Position numbers and translations under genes: made by a program. A stretch of DNA of 64,000 nt from Sarcocystis neurona (Eukaryota; Apicomplexa; Conoidasida; Eucoccidiorida; Sarcocystidae): contig KL647296.1 in the NCBI GenBank assembly GCA_000727475.1, forward strand, positions 2,784,062 to 2,848,061, given 5' to 3'. Below are positions 1 to 13,130 of this stretch, piece after piece. The first letter of the stretch is position 1. Each line of letters opens with the position of its first letter. A model generated the notes under the pieces. That model did not search any database and was not told where the DNA came from. It saw only the letters and a program-made list of their open reading frames with translations.

Positions 1-700
1 ATTGAAGGGGAAATAAAGGAAAAGAGACAAGACGGAAGACTGAGAGAAGTGGAAAAAAGCGAAGCAAACGTCCGCCGACAACCGACAAGTCATCGTGTAT
101 GTGTGTTTATGTGTATATAGTAAGGGTGTGCACGTGCATGTGGGTGAGGAATGCGGAGGAAAGGGGAAACGCCGCCGAAGAGCAGATGACGAAGAGAACA
201 GAGAGGCAAAAAAAGAACCGTATTTGTGTTGTCGCTGCTGCGTCTCTGTGGCGGTGGAATGTGTTGTGAACAGAGGCGGACGGGTGTGTTGCTATTTGAA
301 AGAAAGAGGCGGGGTGGTGATGAGTGTAATGCAAAGAAGAGAGAGGTAACGGATGAGAAGTTTGGAGAGAATGAGAGAAAGAGAAAGAGGAGAGGAAAAA
401 GAAAGGCAGAACAGAGAGCGGCCAACGGGTGATGATGAATGTAATGCAAAGAAGAGACGAGTAAAGGATGAGAAGTTTGAAGAGGGAGAGAGAGGGGAGG
501 GGATAGAGGAGAGAAAAAGGAAAGCAGAACAGAGAGCGGCCACAGTTTCTCGAGGAAAAAGAGGACAACGGCTGCGGCCGAGAGATACGAACGAATAAAC
601 CGGGTGCAAAAACGTCAGTGCATCGGGCGAAGAGGAGACCACGAGTGCGGAAGAAAGGAGTGAATTGTGAAGGACATTTGAGTGACTAAAAAAAAACATG
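1..700. other. Purine-rich gene-free sequence
   Basis: The + strand is strongly A/G-rich (AGAGAAAGAG-type runs) and reads as low complexity in every frame. Short open frames are composition artefacts made of K, R, E and G on one strand and S, F, L and P on the other. I see no conserved motif and no convincing coding segment. It includes the tandem duplication listed separately. Confidence 0.5.
319..548. repeat. Tandem duplication, about 115 bp x2
   Basis: Two adjacent copies start at 319 and 434. Both run from GATGA(G/A)TGTAATGCAAAGAAG through GGATGAGAAGTTTG to GCAGAACAGAGAGCGGCCA. The middles differ by purine substitutions and small indels, so this is not a very recent duplication. Confidence 0.85.
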
Positions 701-3700
701 AGTGAAGAACTACAGCCAAACACACGGATGAAAGCACACACGTAAAGCACACGTCCTCGTGAGCAGGAGATTTACCTGGCGAGTTTCCAAACGGTGTAAA
801 CATTTTTGTTTTTTCTTGATGCGTCCTGCGAAGGGGAAAGAACTGTGAAGTCGCGTGTAAATTTCAAAGTGGAAACACCCGAGAGCGCAGTCCTGGCGTC
901 GCCGGCTGCCGCTGCAGCACCGGTGCCACCACGGCGACAAGACGGGCGCCACAGGGCAGTGTGTGACTGCTGACGCAGGAATCGGGCGCGCGTGGACTTT
1001 GTTTTTCTCTATTTACGACCTCGTGCTCGCGGAAGAAAAATTCGGAAGCTGCATTCGTCTGCGGCGTGCAGACTGTATAGAGGGGACCCAACTCACGGCG
1101 ACGTTGTTTTCGAATGTTGAAGAGCGTCGAGCATCGAATATAGAAGCCTGTGTCCACACGTGTGTGTGTGTGTGTATGTGTGAATATGAATACAGCATTT
1201 TTATCAGCTGCTTGTTAGCTGGATTACGTGTCATTGGCGACTGTACTTGTATGCCTACTAAGAAACTGTCAATATGCTACGGAAAATGATTATAGTTAAG
1301 GCGGCCCCCCTGTGTTGGCCAGTTCTTCGTGTGTGGAAGACAGAGGGAGGACAATAGAGGCCTCTTTCTTCCGTTCGCTAGACAAGTGGTCAACTCCAGC
1401 GTTAGTAAGAGCACCGCTGGTGAAACCGCACATACGGAGTACCGCACTAAAATCGAAAACTTGTGTTCTCTCCCGTGCCCCTGCGGGTGCGGTTCGGCCG
1501 GCTCCGAGAGGAGAAAAACGCGTGTGCGGACATCTTATTATGGCCCTACACGCGCGCCTTCTCTCTCCCTCGGCCCAGAAAGCCCATTTCGCTGTGAAGG
1601 AGTCGCGTACAGCTGCTGAGGGGACGCGGGCAGGCAAGAGACCGGTGCTGGCAGAAGGAAAAGCACCCAAATCGCTGCGAGTTGAACTACGCACCAGCAG
1701 ACGCCCGTTCTGTCACCTGGGGCACATTTACCAGCGGAAGGAAATTAAAACACGCGAGTCCTGCTAAGAGTTGCCGCTTGAGACACCTTCTCCACCAGTG
1801 GCTAGTCTTGGAAAATACGCGTTGCAAGCAGTCCGTATTGTGGTTTGTGGTACCTTCACACGTGTATAGTCTCGTAGTACAAGCATTTGAAAATCCCGGT
1901 TTGCCGATGTAGTTGCATTTGAAAATCCCGGTTTGCCGATGTAGTTGCACGTGGGGCAGCAGGCTTTCACTGTCGTACGGACACATATATATCTATAGTG
2001 TACTGCTGGATACAGGCGCGTTTCAGAATTATCATTCAACACACGCACGTACATTGTCATATTCGACCCCGCTGGGTAACAGCGGATGGAGGGAGGAGTC
2101 CACTTACTGTGGAGCAGACGTATGCACCAGGCAGCTTGTACAGGACGTCACCTTGAGTACGCACAATGGAAGTTCCGCAATTAAAGAGACGAGAGTCTGC
2201 TTAGAGCATATGTACAGATATTTACCACACGGGATGATTGGTCTCTGTAGCGATACACATGAGTCCTCTGCGAGACGAAAGTTGTCACACGTGTCTACAC
2301 ACTGTGTGTACGAGCCGCCACTCACGGTGGTGGGCGCACTGCTGCTTGTCGGGCTCTGCCTCGAATGCTAGTACCCGGGAACTGCCCCGTCTGCCCTGCC
2401 TTACAGGTCCGGAGGTGCGTATTTGCGTACCCTCAGACGCGCCATCTATTATAGCTCGTATAGTTCTGACTGTACACGTATGCGCAAGGTCTTCAACTAT
2501 CACATCTAACTACGTGCTTCTCAGAGCACAATAAAACTCAAGAAAGTCAAGTCCGCGTCAACGTGGACGTGCGCGCAGCGTATATACCCGCTGCGTCCAT
2601 AGCTGCGGCATGTGTGAAAGTATTACAGATGTCAATCCACGAGGGAGTGCTCCATATCCTCCTTCCTATTACTCTCCTTGCGACGCATGTCGCCGTTTCT
2701 CAATTGCGTGACCGCGGGCATGTGCACGCCCGCCTTTCGTGCCCACGACAGTATACGTACGGCGCCCTCCTCACACTGACGTACGTGCAAGATATATATA
2801 TATATATATGTTGATTACACCCGTGCCGCGCCCTCCACACACAGGCGTATGTGCGTATATCTACGTATATGTTACACACACACGGCACGTATACACGCAG
2901 CACCCCGTGCATTTTTGCATGTCTGTGTATCAGTCTGACTGTTTATGTATCTTTCTCTCCTCCTTGTCCGCACCGCCGAACAACTGCTGGCTATATGAAT
3001 TTCTACCTCTTTCGGTGTATAAACACTGCATAGCAGGTTGCGCGGGCCGCGAGTCTGCCTGTGTGGTACAGGCGTAGTGCAACAGGCTATATGTCCGTAT
3101 ACGGAGATGTAGGAAAATGCTATATGTGAAACAGAGACAAATATAATACACACGTGCATACGTATTTACCTGTACGTGTTACGGGCAGGCGCGTAAAGAG
3201 TTTTTCCGTCTTCACTAGCGGGAATAACGCTTGCTTGTGTGTCCGTGCGTCAGCGTGCACATCAGAGGGCACGCCTGTGCGTACGCCTCTGCGTATCTAC
3301 CAGCAAGCGTGGCCGAATCTTCATACGTGCAGCACGTACGAACTTGGTGAAGTGTACGTAAGTGTACACATATATATACACCTAAGTGTTCTATACATGG
3401 ACGCAACCAACATGTATGTACATGTGTGTGTGAATTCCGCCGACCTGTACACACGAGTTCGGCCACTTCCTGATACGAGCATGTCTGCTTCGTTCTTAAA
3501 CGTACACGTTCCGTCTGCGCCAAAGGAGAAGCTTCGTGCGTATCTACGTGTGGCCGTCGCTGTACGTGTGTACTATTAATATATTTTAAATTTGCATTTC
3601 TCACATTGACGTTAGTTCTCTACTGACACAGATGTCTTTCAAGACCAACAGGTTTACACCATATATATATATATATACATATATGTATATATATATGTAT

Positions 3701-4640
3701 AAACTTCAGCGCAAATGTGTATGCGCTATCTACGTAGGCCCACTCGTGCTGCGCGTACACACAAGTTTGTGGCTTTGTCAGCATAAATAGGCCCATAACT
3801 GGGAGACGAAGTAATGCAGACGCTATAGAAATTTGCGACTTTGTTTGCCCCCTGTTCCTGGTTGAACCAGTAGAGCTTTGAATCTGACTAATGGGCTTGA
3901 ATACAACCCGTTGATGTTCGAAGGAATCCGTATATTGTTGGATACGCCGTCCTTCACATGATGCGTATGTGGCTTTAAATATCCTTTTTAGATGTCACTA
4001 TGATATATATTTTGTATACAGCTACATTGGGCTCACGATGTGTGTGTGGAACTACGGGGACACATATGTATATATATATATATATACGTACATGCAGAGG
4101 GGGAGGTAAAGAGATATATATATATTACACATATTATATATATTTGTTAACAAATATATTATATATATAGAGAGAGACAAGTGTGGCCATATGCTCGTGC
4201 TTGGCTGCATCCGTGCGCTGCACTCCATATACACATCTCTCTATATATAGATATATACACGTAGATGTCTCTATGTATGTGTACATAAATCTAAAAAGGA
4301 GCGGTCCGCAAGGGTGCACAGGTATTCGTGGATTACGCGTGGATACCCTGCTCGATGCGCAGGCGACGCAGTCATGTGTAAAGGCCCGTATATATGTATG
4401 TATGCAAATCTGTAGACGAGGAAAAGGGAAGATTTGCATACATCTGTTTGTAAAGTCGCACGAGACCTACAATGGCCCCTTCAAACAAGGAACTGCTGCA
4501 CGTGCATATACATCTGTGTGCATATACAAAGATCGTTAAGTACAACGTGGCACGTATGTATACTTATAGTTGAAGGAAAATCGTCTACACACGACGTTGA
4601 GAGTGTGTGGGTCGACTCGTGTCGTTCGTATGTTCGATAA
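701..4640. other. No gene recognised; TG/TA-rich sequence
   Basis: The stretch has GTGT, TATATA and ACGTAC-rich segments and no protein I can place. Open frames up to about 150 codons (for example 1312-1767 +) have no recognisable domain and begin at non-ATG codons. TA dinucleotide runs occur near 2792-2809, 3661-3700, 4067-4086 and 4119-4170. A 32-bp tandem duplication lies at 1883-1946. Confidence 0.5.
1883..1946. repeat. Perfect 32-bp tandem duplication
   Basis: The 32-bp unit beginning GCATTTGAAAATCCCGG and ending CCGATGTAGTT occurs twice back to back (1883-1914 and 1915-1946) with no mismatch. It is a recent local duplication in otherwise non-repetitive sequence. Confidence 0.95.
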
Positions 4641-4669
4641 AAAATTTGTTTCCGTGCTGTTGCTCTCGT

Positions 4670-6290
4670 AACTACGATGCTGCTGGTGCCGCTGTAGGCA
4701 CCAGGACTCCTGTTGCCGTTGCGGCCAGTGTTCGACTGCAACAGCAGCAGTACCAGCAGCAAATGCAACAAATCAGCGGCAGCACCTGCACCGCCAAGCA
4801 ACCTCAGCAGCAGGCGAGCCAGCACGGGTGACAGACGCACAGGCGCAACAGCAGCAGCGGCAGCAAATGATGGCAGACGGGCAGCAGCGACAAGTGGGTG
4901 ACATACGTGCGGAAGCTGCGACAGCAGCAAACGATAGCAGACGTGCTGCAGGAGCAGCAGAGGATGAAGGTGGCGACGACTATACTGTTGTATGAGCAGC
5001 GGCAGCAGCCGTACAGAGGAACGCCAGCGTTACTGGCAGAAGAACAGCGGCACGCGCATCAGCAGCAAGATTTAAAGGAAACTTCCCCTCTGCGCGCTTG
5101 CACGTCCACACAGACGCGCACACAGAAACCTTGCAGGAGGAGCAGCAGAAGAGCCGAGGCAGCGGCTGCAGAAACAGAACCAGCAGCAGCAGCAGTACGG
5201 GAGAGGAGGCCCGCAGCAGAGTTTGGCAGCTGCGAAGTAGAAGGGGGGAGAGAATCGCGATAAGAGCAGCAGCAGCCAGAGTAGGGAGAGCAACAGACGC
5301 GGCACGAAGCGCAGCAGTAGCTGCAACAACACCGCGAAAAGCTGCAACGGTGGCAGCAAGAGAAGAAGCAGCTGCTGCTGCAAGAAAAGCAGCGTAGTAG
5401 AGAAGCACCTTTGCGTGGGTGGCTGAACACTTTTCGTGGACAGCGATCTTCCACCGCGGTGTCGTCGGCACAGATAAGCGGCGCAATGTAGCAGCAGCGA
5501 AATGCAGCAGCAGCAGCAGAAGCAGCGACAACTACATCAGGAGCAGCATGGGGAAAACGAGCTGTAACAGCACAGGCAGCACGGATGAGGTCAGCAGCAA
5601 GAAAACGGTAAGCAGCAGCAAGATCCGTAGCAGCAAGGTGCGCAACTGCGGGACCAGCAGTAAGGTCTGCACGGCGAACAGCACCCCCAGCATGAGGGCG
5701 GCAGCAGCGTAAGCAGCAGCAACAGGGAAAGCGGAGGAGCAGCAGGGAAAGCGGAGGAGCAGCAGGGAAAGCGGAGCAGCAGCAGGGGGAAGAGGAGGAG
5801 CAGCAGCAGCAGCCGTGAAGCCAGACAGCTTCAGCTGGCGTAGGGGAAACTGCAGCAGCAGCAGGGCAACAAATGCGTGCGAGTGGGCCGCCCGTTGCTC
5901 ACAATTGTTCGCTTGCACATCGCTCTTTCCGTTGTCCCTTCTGCTGCTGCACAGCAAGGATCTGCACCAGTCTACTCCTACTCTTCTCCTTCTCTGGAGC
6001 ATTCAAGGTGAGCCTCTCGTACATATCCTTCAACCGCAGTGGCTAGTTTCAGCAGCGTCAGCAGATCCTGATACGGCTGGTGCTGCACCAGTGCGAACTA
6101 AAAACATTCGCGGGGCATGGTTGCACAGAAGCACGAGAAACGTTGCAGCGGGACAGCCAGAGCAGGAGGCGGCAGCAGCAGCAGCAGCACTACTCGCAGG
6201 GGCATTACAGAAGTAGCAAGCAGCAGCAAGAAGAGCAGCAGCAACAATACCAGTAGCAGCTCACGGAAAAGCACGAGTAGGTTGGGCAGC
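4670..6290. repeat. CAG/GCA trinucleotide-rich block
   Basis: Interrupted CAG/GCA triplets on the + strand cover about 1.6 kb. They give poly-Q, poly-A or poly-S by frame on the + strand and poly-L, poly-C or poly-A on the reverse. A 20-bp unit (GGGAAAGCGGAGGAGCAGCA) is repeated at 5725, 5745 and, incompletely, 5765. The best coding candidate is listed separately. Confidence 0.8.
4898..5263 (+). CDS. Possible Q-rich exon, unassigned
   Basis: This is an open frame of 121 codons inside the CAG block. Its first half has less repetitive, helix-like sequence (KLRQQQTIADVLQEQQRMKV, then PALLAEEQRHAHQQQD) than the neighbouring frames. No domain is recognised, and no start or splice sites could be fixed. 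The CAG orientation suits a plus-strand exon under the strand pattern seen in the cullin-3 and RING genes, but a chance open frame in repeat DNA is equally possible. Confidence 0.2.
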   Translation: MTYVRKLRQQQTIADVLQEQQRMKVATTILLYEQRQQPYRGTPALLAEEQRHAHQQQDLKETSPLRACTSTQTRTQKPCRRSSRRAEAAAAETEPAAAAVRERRPAAEFGSCEVEGGRESR

Positions 6291-6299
6291 AGACATGGG

Positions 6300-9200
6300 G
6301 GGTTCAATCAAGGCATGTGCGGCTGCGCAACAAGCGGTGAAATACGGCGTGTTCCGGAGGATCTTGATGGGATCATATTCCCATAAAAACGTCTTTTCCT
6401 CGCGCTTAAGTCAGAAGTAGGGAATTCAGCTGTGCACAGGAGGGTTTTTCTCCTGTTACTGGTGAAGTTTCGCTTGCTTGCTCTGCTGCTGCTGCCCTGA
6501 CACGCGTGGATGTTCGCGCTCCAACAGCAGCAGCGACAGGCGCAAAGGTACGCGATGAACTGCGAGCAAGTTACACTTCGATTAGTGAACGAACAGCGAC
6601 ACGTGAGTGGAAGCCAGACAAATATACGCTTGCATCGTTTTTTGTCGACTTTTTGAAAACGCCTTTCGTCTTCGCGTGGAGTATCTGCATTTCTTCCGTT
6701 TCGTAGGGGGTATCCGGTACTTTCTCCTCGTCCGTAACAACGACCGCTTCTCTTTCTCTGCCCGAACGCCACCGCCTACCTTGTATCTTTGCAAGATTCA
6801 CCGTGCTTTTCCCTATTACGAAACAACGGCCCCTTCTTTTCCTCTGCCGAAACGGCGCGGCGTATCTGCAACTGTTGCTCCCCTGTCTATCCATTCTTTC
6901 GTGTAAAATACCTTTTTTCACTAGCACACGCTGCTCCCTTTCCTGCCCCAGACGTCTCCGTGTCTTTTTTCCCTTTCCCTGGAGTTGTTTTTCCCGACAT
7001 ACAAGCGTCCTCCGTTCTTTGCCAACAAATCTCCTGTCCATGCGCATCTTGTCGTGCTCTCGCGTGCGCACCGGAGCCACAAATCTTTTTTCTGTTGCCG
7101 GCACACACCTCTGCTCTGCAGACTTCTACCGGAAAAAATTACACACGTACATCGTCCGACGCTGCGAAATCGGCGTCAGGCTCTCTCCCGCGAGCAGCCG
7201 GTAGGTAAACGGGAAATATCCCGCAGATCCAGTCATCCGTGTTCACGACAGTACACGTTGACCCCCCAATATGTCCGTGCCTACTACGTCTGTTCTTACT
7301 TACCTGCATCCATCGCTAAGTATTGTGTTTCTTACTGGGTATCGAAACAGTTATTCGTGTGTCCACCCGGTTTCCCCCACTCCTGTGAAGTTCACAGATT
7401 CCAGGATAAGTGTGGTCACCTTTTTTTTTCTAACCCACGGAAGCACTTCCGGTGTTGCGAACGCCCAGAAATGTGAATGAAAGCTAACATAGATATACAC
7501 AGGTATACGTGTGTACATATATATATATATGCATGTGTTGCAAGAGAGAAAAGAGGGGACGGGGAGAGAGCACCGCGTGTATATATATTTATATATGTAG
7601 TCACAAAGGTAGACATATATATATATATACATACGTATATGTGTATATACAGGATGGGACAGAGGGAGACGTCTATATGGCGATACAGGCACTTATATGT
7701 AAGTGTTGTTTCCCCATGAAGGGTGTTGATATCTTCGAAGCAGGACGGTTCCAAACTTTTTTTGGTGATCGGTGGAGACAGTGCGGTGCGGTATGACGTA
7801 CTTCTTTCGTGAGTGACTCACGTGCTGCGGCGACATCGACCTGCCGGCTTTTTCGTTTTTCTTCGAAGAAATCCAACACTCTCGTTGCGTCCCATTCCGT
7901 GTTCCTCTCCAGATCTGTAATTATCAGTCCCTCTCTGCTCTTTTTCTGCAAGCACCTCTTTTTCTCTCTTTCTCCCTCGCCTTCTCCGTTCCCACGTATA
8001 TCTACCCACCTACGTCTAGAGCCCTACACTCGTACCAGCGCATGTGTGTGTGCATGTGTGTGTGTGTGTTTGTGTGTTTGTTCGCTTCGATGTCGCTGCA
8101 CTCGGGTTCATCCGAAATTTTCCCTTCTAACAATTGTGTGCACGTCTTCCTGCGAACGCAGGTTCTTCTTCGCCGGTGTATCGCTATGTTGTCTACCAGT
8201 CTTCTCAGGTGAATTCCTCTTCGCCGTGGCGTTCTGTCTGTGTTTCTGTGTCCGTCTCGTCTACCTGTTTCTACCACCTCTGCACACGTCGGAGTGTGTG
8301 TGGATGTTTTTCTCTCTGGTGTGCGGGGCTTCTAATTCCCGTAGAAACTACACAGGTGCATTCGTTGATGTATGGAAGCATAGAAAGCTAGATACGTAAA
8401 TACATCAATTTATATACGGTTATTATACGTAACGCTGGATACGCATATGTAGCAGACGCACGGCTGATGTGCATATACGGGGAAAGGGCGGTAGGAAAGA
8501 GAAGGAGGTGTGACATATCGAAAGTAAAACGGCAGTTTTCACAGGCAAGACCCAGGACAAGAGAAAGGGTGTAGAGTTTGGTGCTGGCGAGTGTGAAAGT
8601 CGCGAGAGTTTGGCGCTCGCTGATCAGTCTGTTGCAAGGGATGCCCGTTTTCCTACTGCGCGCGCCGCCCCGCCCGCAGTTTCCTTCAAACGGCTGCTGC
8701 AGAAAGTGCGCTTCTTCGCGTTTTCCACGCGAATATGATGCTTCATATTCTTCATGTGTCGGGCGTCTGCTCGCAATAAGAGAAAGATATGCAAGTTGTC
8801 TTCTCCTCACAGCTTTGTACATTGTCTTGTGTGTGCCTATGTATCTGACCCTGACCCGGTGCTGAAGGTCGTGTCGACCAACCATAATATGGAAAGAAAT
8901 TTCCCTGACCCAAAATTGTTGTACACACACACGATTACAGAGAAACTCCCTTTTATAAAGTTCTGCAACCGTATTTCTTGCAAATAGTTTTAAGTACTTT
9001 CCTTTTCATGTACACACAGAGACACAGCTCGGTGCAAAAATGTCTTCGTAATTTCTACGTGGAAAGACACAAGAACAGAGGACGTGTATGCAGGTACTTT
9101 TCATAGATACGTACATCTATAGAGAAAGAGAGAGACTTTTGTCTATGAGAATGCGATGAGAATGCGTCAGCACGCCTGTACATACATGTGTGTGGGGTTA

Positions 9201-9320
9201 TGCACACGTGTGTGTGTCTATATCAACGTGTAAACACAAATGTCTATATTTATAAATACGCACATACCTACGGGAGTCTTACGCGTAGATGCATGCAACT
9301 GTACGTGTGTATAGTGTCTA
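6300..9320. other. No confident gene; pyrimidine-rich + strand, TA tracts
   Basis: From about 6.7 to 8.3 kb the + strand is C/T-rich (TTTTCCCT and CTCTCCC runs). The 177-codon minus frame at 6571-7104 is therefore K/R/E/G-rich and probably compositional. TA runs sit near 7519-7530 and 7614-7630, and a GT run near 8041-8080. The + frame at 7809-8399 (196 codons) is F/S/C-rich with no domain. Confidence 0.45.
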
Positions 9321-9329
9321 CATACGGAC

Positions 9330-9760
9330 ACGCCTATAGATATATATATAAGGATGTACCTCCGTGTATACACTTGTGCTTTCTCTGTATATACATATAT
9401 ATATACATACAAATACTCAAGGGGGTACCTGCGTGTATAGAACTGCCCCTCTGTCTCTGTCTGTGTCTCTCTCCATATATATGTGTATATACATTTAAGG
9501 GTGTCCTGCATGTGGACATCTCTGTCTCTCTCTCTTTATATATATAAAGGAGTATGTACTCGCATGTATACATCTCTTCCTCTCTCTATACGTGTATATA
9601 TAGGTGTATGTGCCTGCATGTATGCATCTCTCCCTCTCATATATATGTATATAAAGGTGTATGTGCCTGCTTGTAGACGTGTCTCCCTTTCTATATGTAT
9701 GTATATAGAGGTGTACGTACCTGCTTGTATACATCCCTCTCTGTATAGATGCATGTACGA
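9330..9760. repeat. Degenerate minisatellite, unit about 55-60 bp
   Basis: Successive units share the order TATATA, then AAGGTGTATGTGCCTGCATG or close variants, then TATACATCTC, then CCCTCTCT. At least six units can be followed, near 9345, 9420, 9490, 9550, 9600, 9655 and 9710. The open frames over it are the repeat translated and are not genes. Confidence 0.8.
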
Positions 9761-10935
9761 ATGCGCAGGCGGCATTTGTTTAGCTAATATGCGTCAACAG
9801 ATGTTACTGAATTGCAGATACGAATACACAAGAAGAAAATTGACAGCTGCAGCGGAGTAAAGAGGACAAGTATTTGCATGCGCGCGGTGGTTCACAGACA
9901 CATCTACGTGGTATGCAAAGGATCGGAAAAAGTAAATATGCTTGAAGAGAATCCACAGACACGTGTAGACATTTCTGTTTTCTTCCGCGTATCGACGAGG
10001 TGGAGGCTGACAGCTCTGCTGCTGTTACCGCTGGGAACTGTCGCCGCTGCTGCGTCGTCGCTGCTGCTGCGTCGTCGCTGCTGCTGCTCTCAGTCCCGAC
10101 GACGAGGTGGCAGCAGTGGCACCTGCGGCACTGCAACCGGTGTTCTTTGCCCCGCCTAATCTCAGCGGGAGTGTAGTAGCGACCAAGTGTATAGAAAGAT
10201 AGGAGAAGGGACAGCAAGGAAAAGGAAGACAGAGGTGGAGAGGTGGAGATATATGTGTTCGCACACTGGCTGATACGTGGTATTACACACAGCGATATAA
10301 AAGTTTACGCGTATAGATAGGTAACTGCCGACGGGTGACGGCTCTCGCTAAGAAATCCGCATGGCTGATAAATAGAGGGTCGCCCAAGACGTCTGCAGAG
10401 GGAGCCAGAGAAGTAGATACACACTCGCGGCGACGCAGAAAATAGATGCGCACGCGCATGCACAGATGTACTCTTTTTCTGTGTGGGTCTGTATATGTGA
10501 ATGTTGACGACTTGTCGCTCTTCAGTCAAATTTTCTGCAGGGCACGCAGCCACATAGGTTTGTATATATCCATATATATATATATGTATTTACGTACGTG
10601 CGTAAATATGCATATCTGTGGATATACAGAGTGAGACGACCACGCACAGGGTTGCGCCAGCGCAGGCGATTTACACATGTATATGTGTGTGTGTATAAGT
10701 ACATATCTTTGTATATATCTGGCGTCAGGACACCTGCCGGTTTTTGCTGCAGTCACACCTCGCTTCGTGCGGCCTCGCGCAGCACTTCTGGTGCGGTCGC
10801 GTCGCCTGCTGTTGCGAGGGGAGAGAGGGTCGACTTCTCTATGAAACATTTCTGCCTCTTTGTGTTACACCCGTATGTCTGTGACGTCCGTGTAGTATGG
10901 AGGAAGTACATTCGTACATGTCAACATTCACGTGA
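9761..10935. other. No gene recognised; short CTG patch
   Basis: The only clear element is a CTG/CGT-rich patch at about 10014-10095 (GCTGCTGCGTCGTCGCTGCTG). The rest is unique sequence with TA and GT microsatellites and short frames without recognisable domains. Confidence 0.4.
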
Positions 10936-10949
10936 ATATGTATATACTA

Positions 10950-11240
10950 TATATGTACGCTGTGTATCGCGTATGTATTGTATGAATGTGTCCATCTATA
11001 TGTATGTGTAGAGAGAGATAGAGATAAGTGGATTTATGAAATCTCCATCTCTACACTCATGTTCACATATGGATATATATGTATTAACGACGAGATTCAC
11101 TTCAGGCACACATATATATACTGTATGTGCCCCATGTGTCGCGTGTGTATTGTATCGATGTATATATATAGGGGGAAGATAGAGAGATAAATTTATGACA
11201 CGTTCATGTCTACACTCGCATATACATACGTGTACGTGTT
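10950..11240. repeat. Degenerate tandem repeat, unit about 165-170 bp
   Basis: Two copies start near 10955 and 11124. Each runs from a TGTRTCGCGTRTGTATTGTAT segment through an AGATAGAGATAA segment and TTTATGA to a CTACACTC(A/G) segment. Identity is moderate with several indels. Confidence 0.65.
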
Positions 11241-11747
11241 AGTGCCGACCTGAATATTATATGTATATCGGATTTATGTGCTATTCCTACGCGGCCTACG
11301 TACACACGTGTATATGTTGTAGTGTTGACACGCAGGCTTGACGAATAGATATTCTTATACGGTCATATTGCTCTTCATAAGGGGTCCACCGTCCTCGGAG
11401 TATATATTCTGTGTGCACATGTGAATCGCGTGGAGAAATTAATTAGCTGAGATTTGTTCACATGCGTCACGGAGAGTGTTGTAAGTTCTCTGCTGCGCTC
11501 CAGAGATAGGCTTCTCTGTTCCGGGCGGCGGATTGGGAAGGATGGGAGCGGACGTCTGTGTCTCGCAACACATGGTGTTCCTCTTTTTTTATAAGGCTGC
11601 TTGAGACAAATGCGTGCCATATGCATGTCGAGTAAATATCTGCAGACTTATCTATTTCTGTGTAGGCAAGCGTAAAAAGAAGCCCCCTCGTATAGAGCGC
11701 GTGTGTCTAGACACAGGGGTCTTCGTCCTCGAGTGTAAAGTGCAGAC

Positions 11748-11930
11748 GGGCGGCGGGGACGCTGTGTAAGTTTCTTTTTTTCTATGTATGAATAGATATG
11801 TACATATATGGAAGTTCGTCTAAACTATAGAGGGGCGGCACCAGGGCGATGTGTAAGTTGCTTATCTCTCTATATAAATACGTATGCACATATACAGAAG
11901 TTCACGTGATATGCAGGTTGCGGCACAGGA
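11748..11930. repeat. Degenerate tandem repeat, unit about 85-95 bp
   Basis: Two copies share GGGCGGC, GTGTAAGTT, a CT-rich run, a TATGTA/TATGCA segment ending ACATATA, and GAAGTTC. The copies start near 11748 and 11831. The flanking 11240-13130 is otherwise gene-free as far as I can see, apart from the dynein light chain upstream region. Confidence 0.6.
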
Positions 11931-12839
11931 CGGTGTGCTGGTAGACTTGCATGCGCTGTTGCGTGTAGTGGCGATCGAAAGAATGGAAGATGAAGAGAAA
12001 GATAAGTACTGAGAGAAAGGCGAAAAAAGCAGAAGAGGGAAATTAACGGAATGGGGAAAAAACAGAAAGAGAGGGCACGAGAGGGAGCGCGAAATTGCGC
12101 GCATCGAAAAGTAGTAAAAACGAGCGGGTTTGAATTCGAAAAAGAGAGGAGGGGGTACGAAAAGGACAGAGGAACAGAGGGAGACAACACGTATTTTGGG
12201 TGAAACGAGTTTTTCGAAGCCTCTTCATTCTCAAAAATACTTGCCGTGCCACTTTTTCTTGTGAATACGCCAGCCTCTGTGCGTCTCTTGAAGATCCAAG
12301 CATCTTCCCTCTTTTCGTAGAGGAAAAGTTCGCGCTGCCGCGATCTGGTCAGGTTCACCGTTACGCGTTAGACATCCATGTATCTGTCTACATCTAGATG
12401 TAAGTGAAAATTCAGCTGCCTCTGTCTATGTACATGTCGGGGGAGACGTACGCAGGGGCGTATGGACGTAGGCACTCGTGAACTCTCCCTGCGCATTCCT
12501 GTATTTGTATGCGCCAGTATACTTTATGATACTTACTCTCGATATTCACACATAGATACACACCAGCCGATTTCCCAGTTTTTGTGTGTATGTTTGTGTG
12601 TAGCTGTGTGTAAGTATGTTCTTTGTGGGGTAGATGTTTTTCTTCATTTCTTCCCCATTACGCTTGATGCCGCGGTTATGCGTGAGAGCTTACTCGGAAG
12701 CTTATAAACAGGAGTTTGTTTATTTTTGACTGAAGATCGCCTGTTGTATGTCTGCGTTCGTTTGCGATTGTTACGCAGGTGTCAGCGGCTTCTACTTCCA
12801 TCTTCATTCTGGACTCACATTATCACTCAGATCTACCTG

Positions 12840-13130
12840 TTTTTCTTTCGTCGTGACCGAGGTCCTCTCCTCTTTTCTTCGGATCTTTTCTTTTTTCCGA
12901 GTCTTTTTCGCGGAGGCGGTTCTTCGGAATCTGTGTTCTTCACGCTCTGCCTCAGCAAGGAATAACGCCTCCCTCTTGTGTCTCTTCTTTTGCTCTGTGT
13001 CGTCCTTGCCAAAGCTTCGCCGTTCACTTTTTGGCCTTCCCTGTCTGTTTTGTCTTCTGTTTGTGTGCCTTTCCTCTCCGCTCCTTTCTCCCTCGTAAAC
13101 TTCCCCCCGAAGTTCTCCTGCGTCTTCAAG
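12840..13130 (+). promoter_or_regulatory. Pyrimidine-rich leader upstream of LC8 gene
   Basis: The roughly 290 bp before the LC8 ATG are C/T-rich on the sense strand (TTTTCTTCGG, TCTTTTCTTTTTTCC) and end TTCTCCTGCGTCTTCAAG before the ATG. A pyrimidine-rich leader would suit a promoter or 5' UTR. No TATA box or transcription start can be assigned from sequence. Confidence 0.35.
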
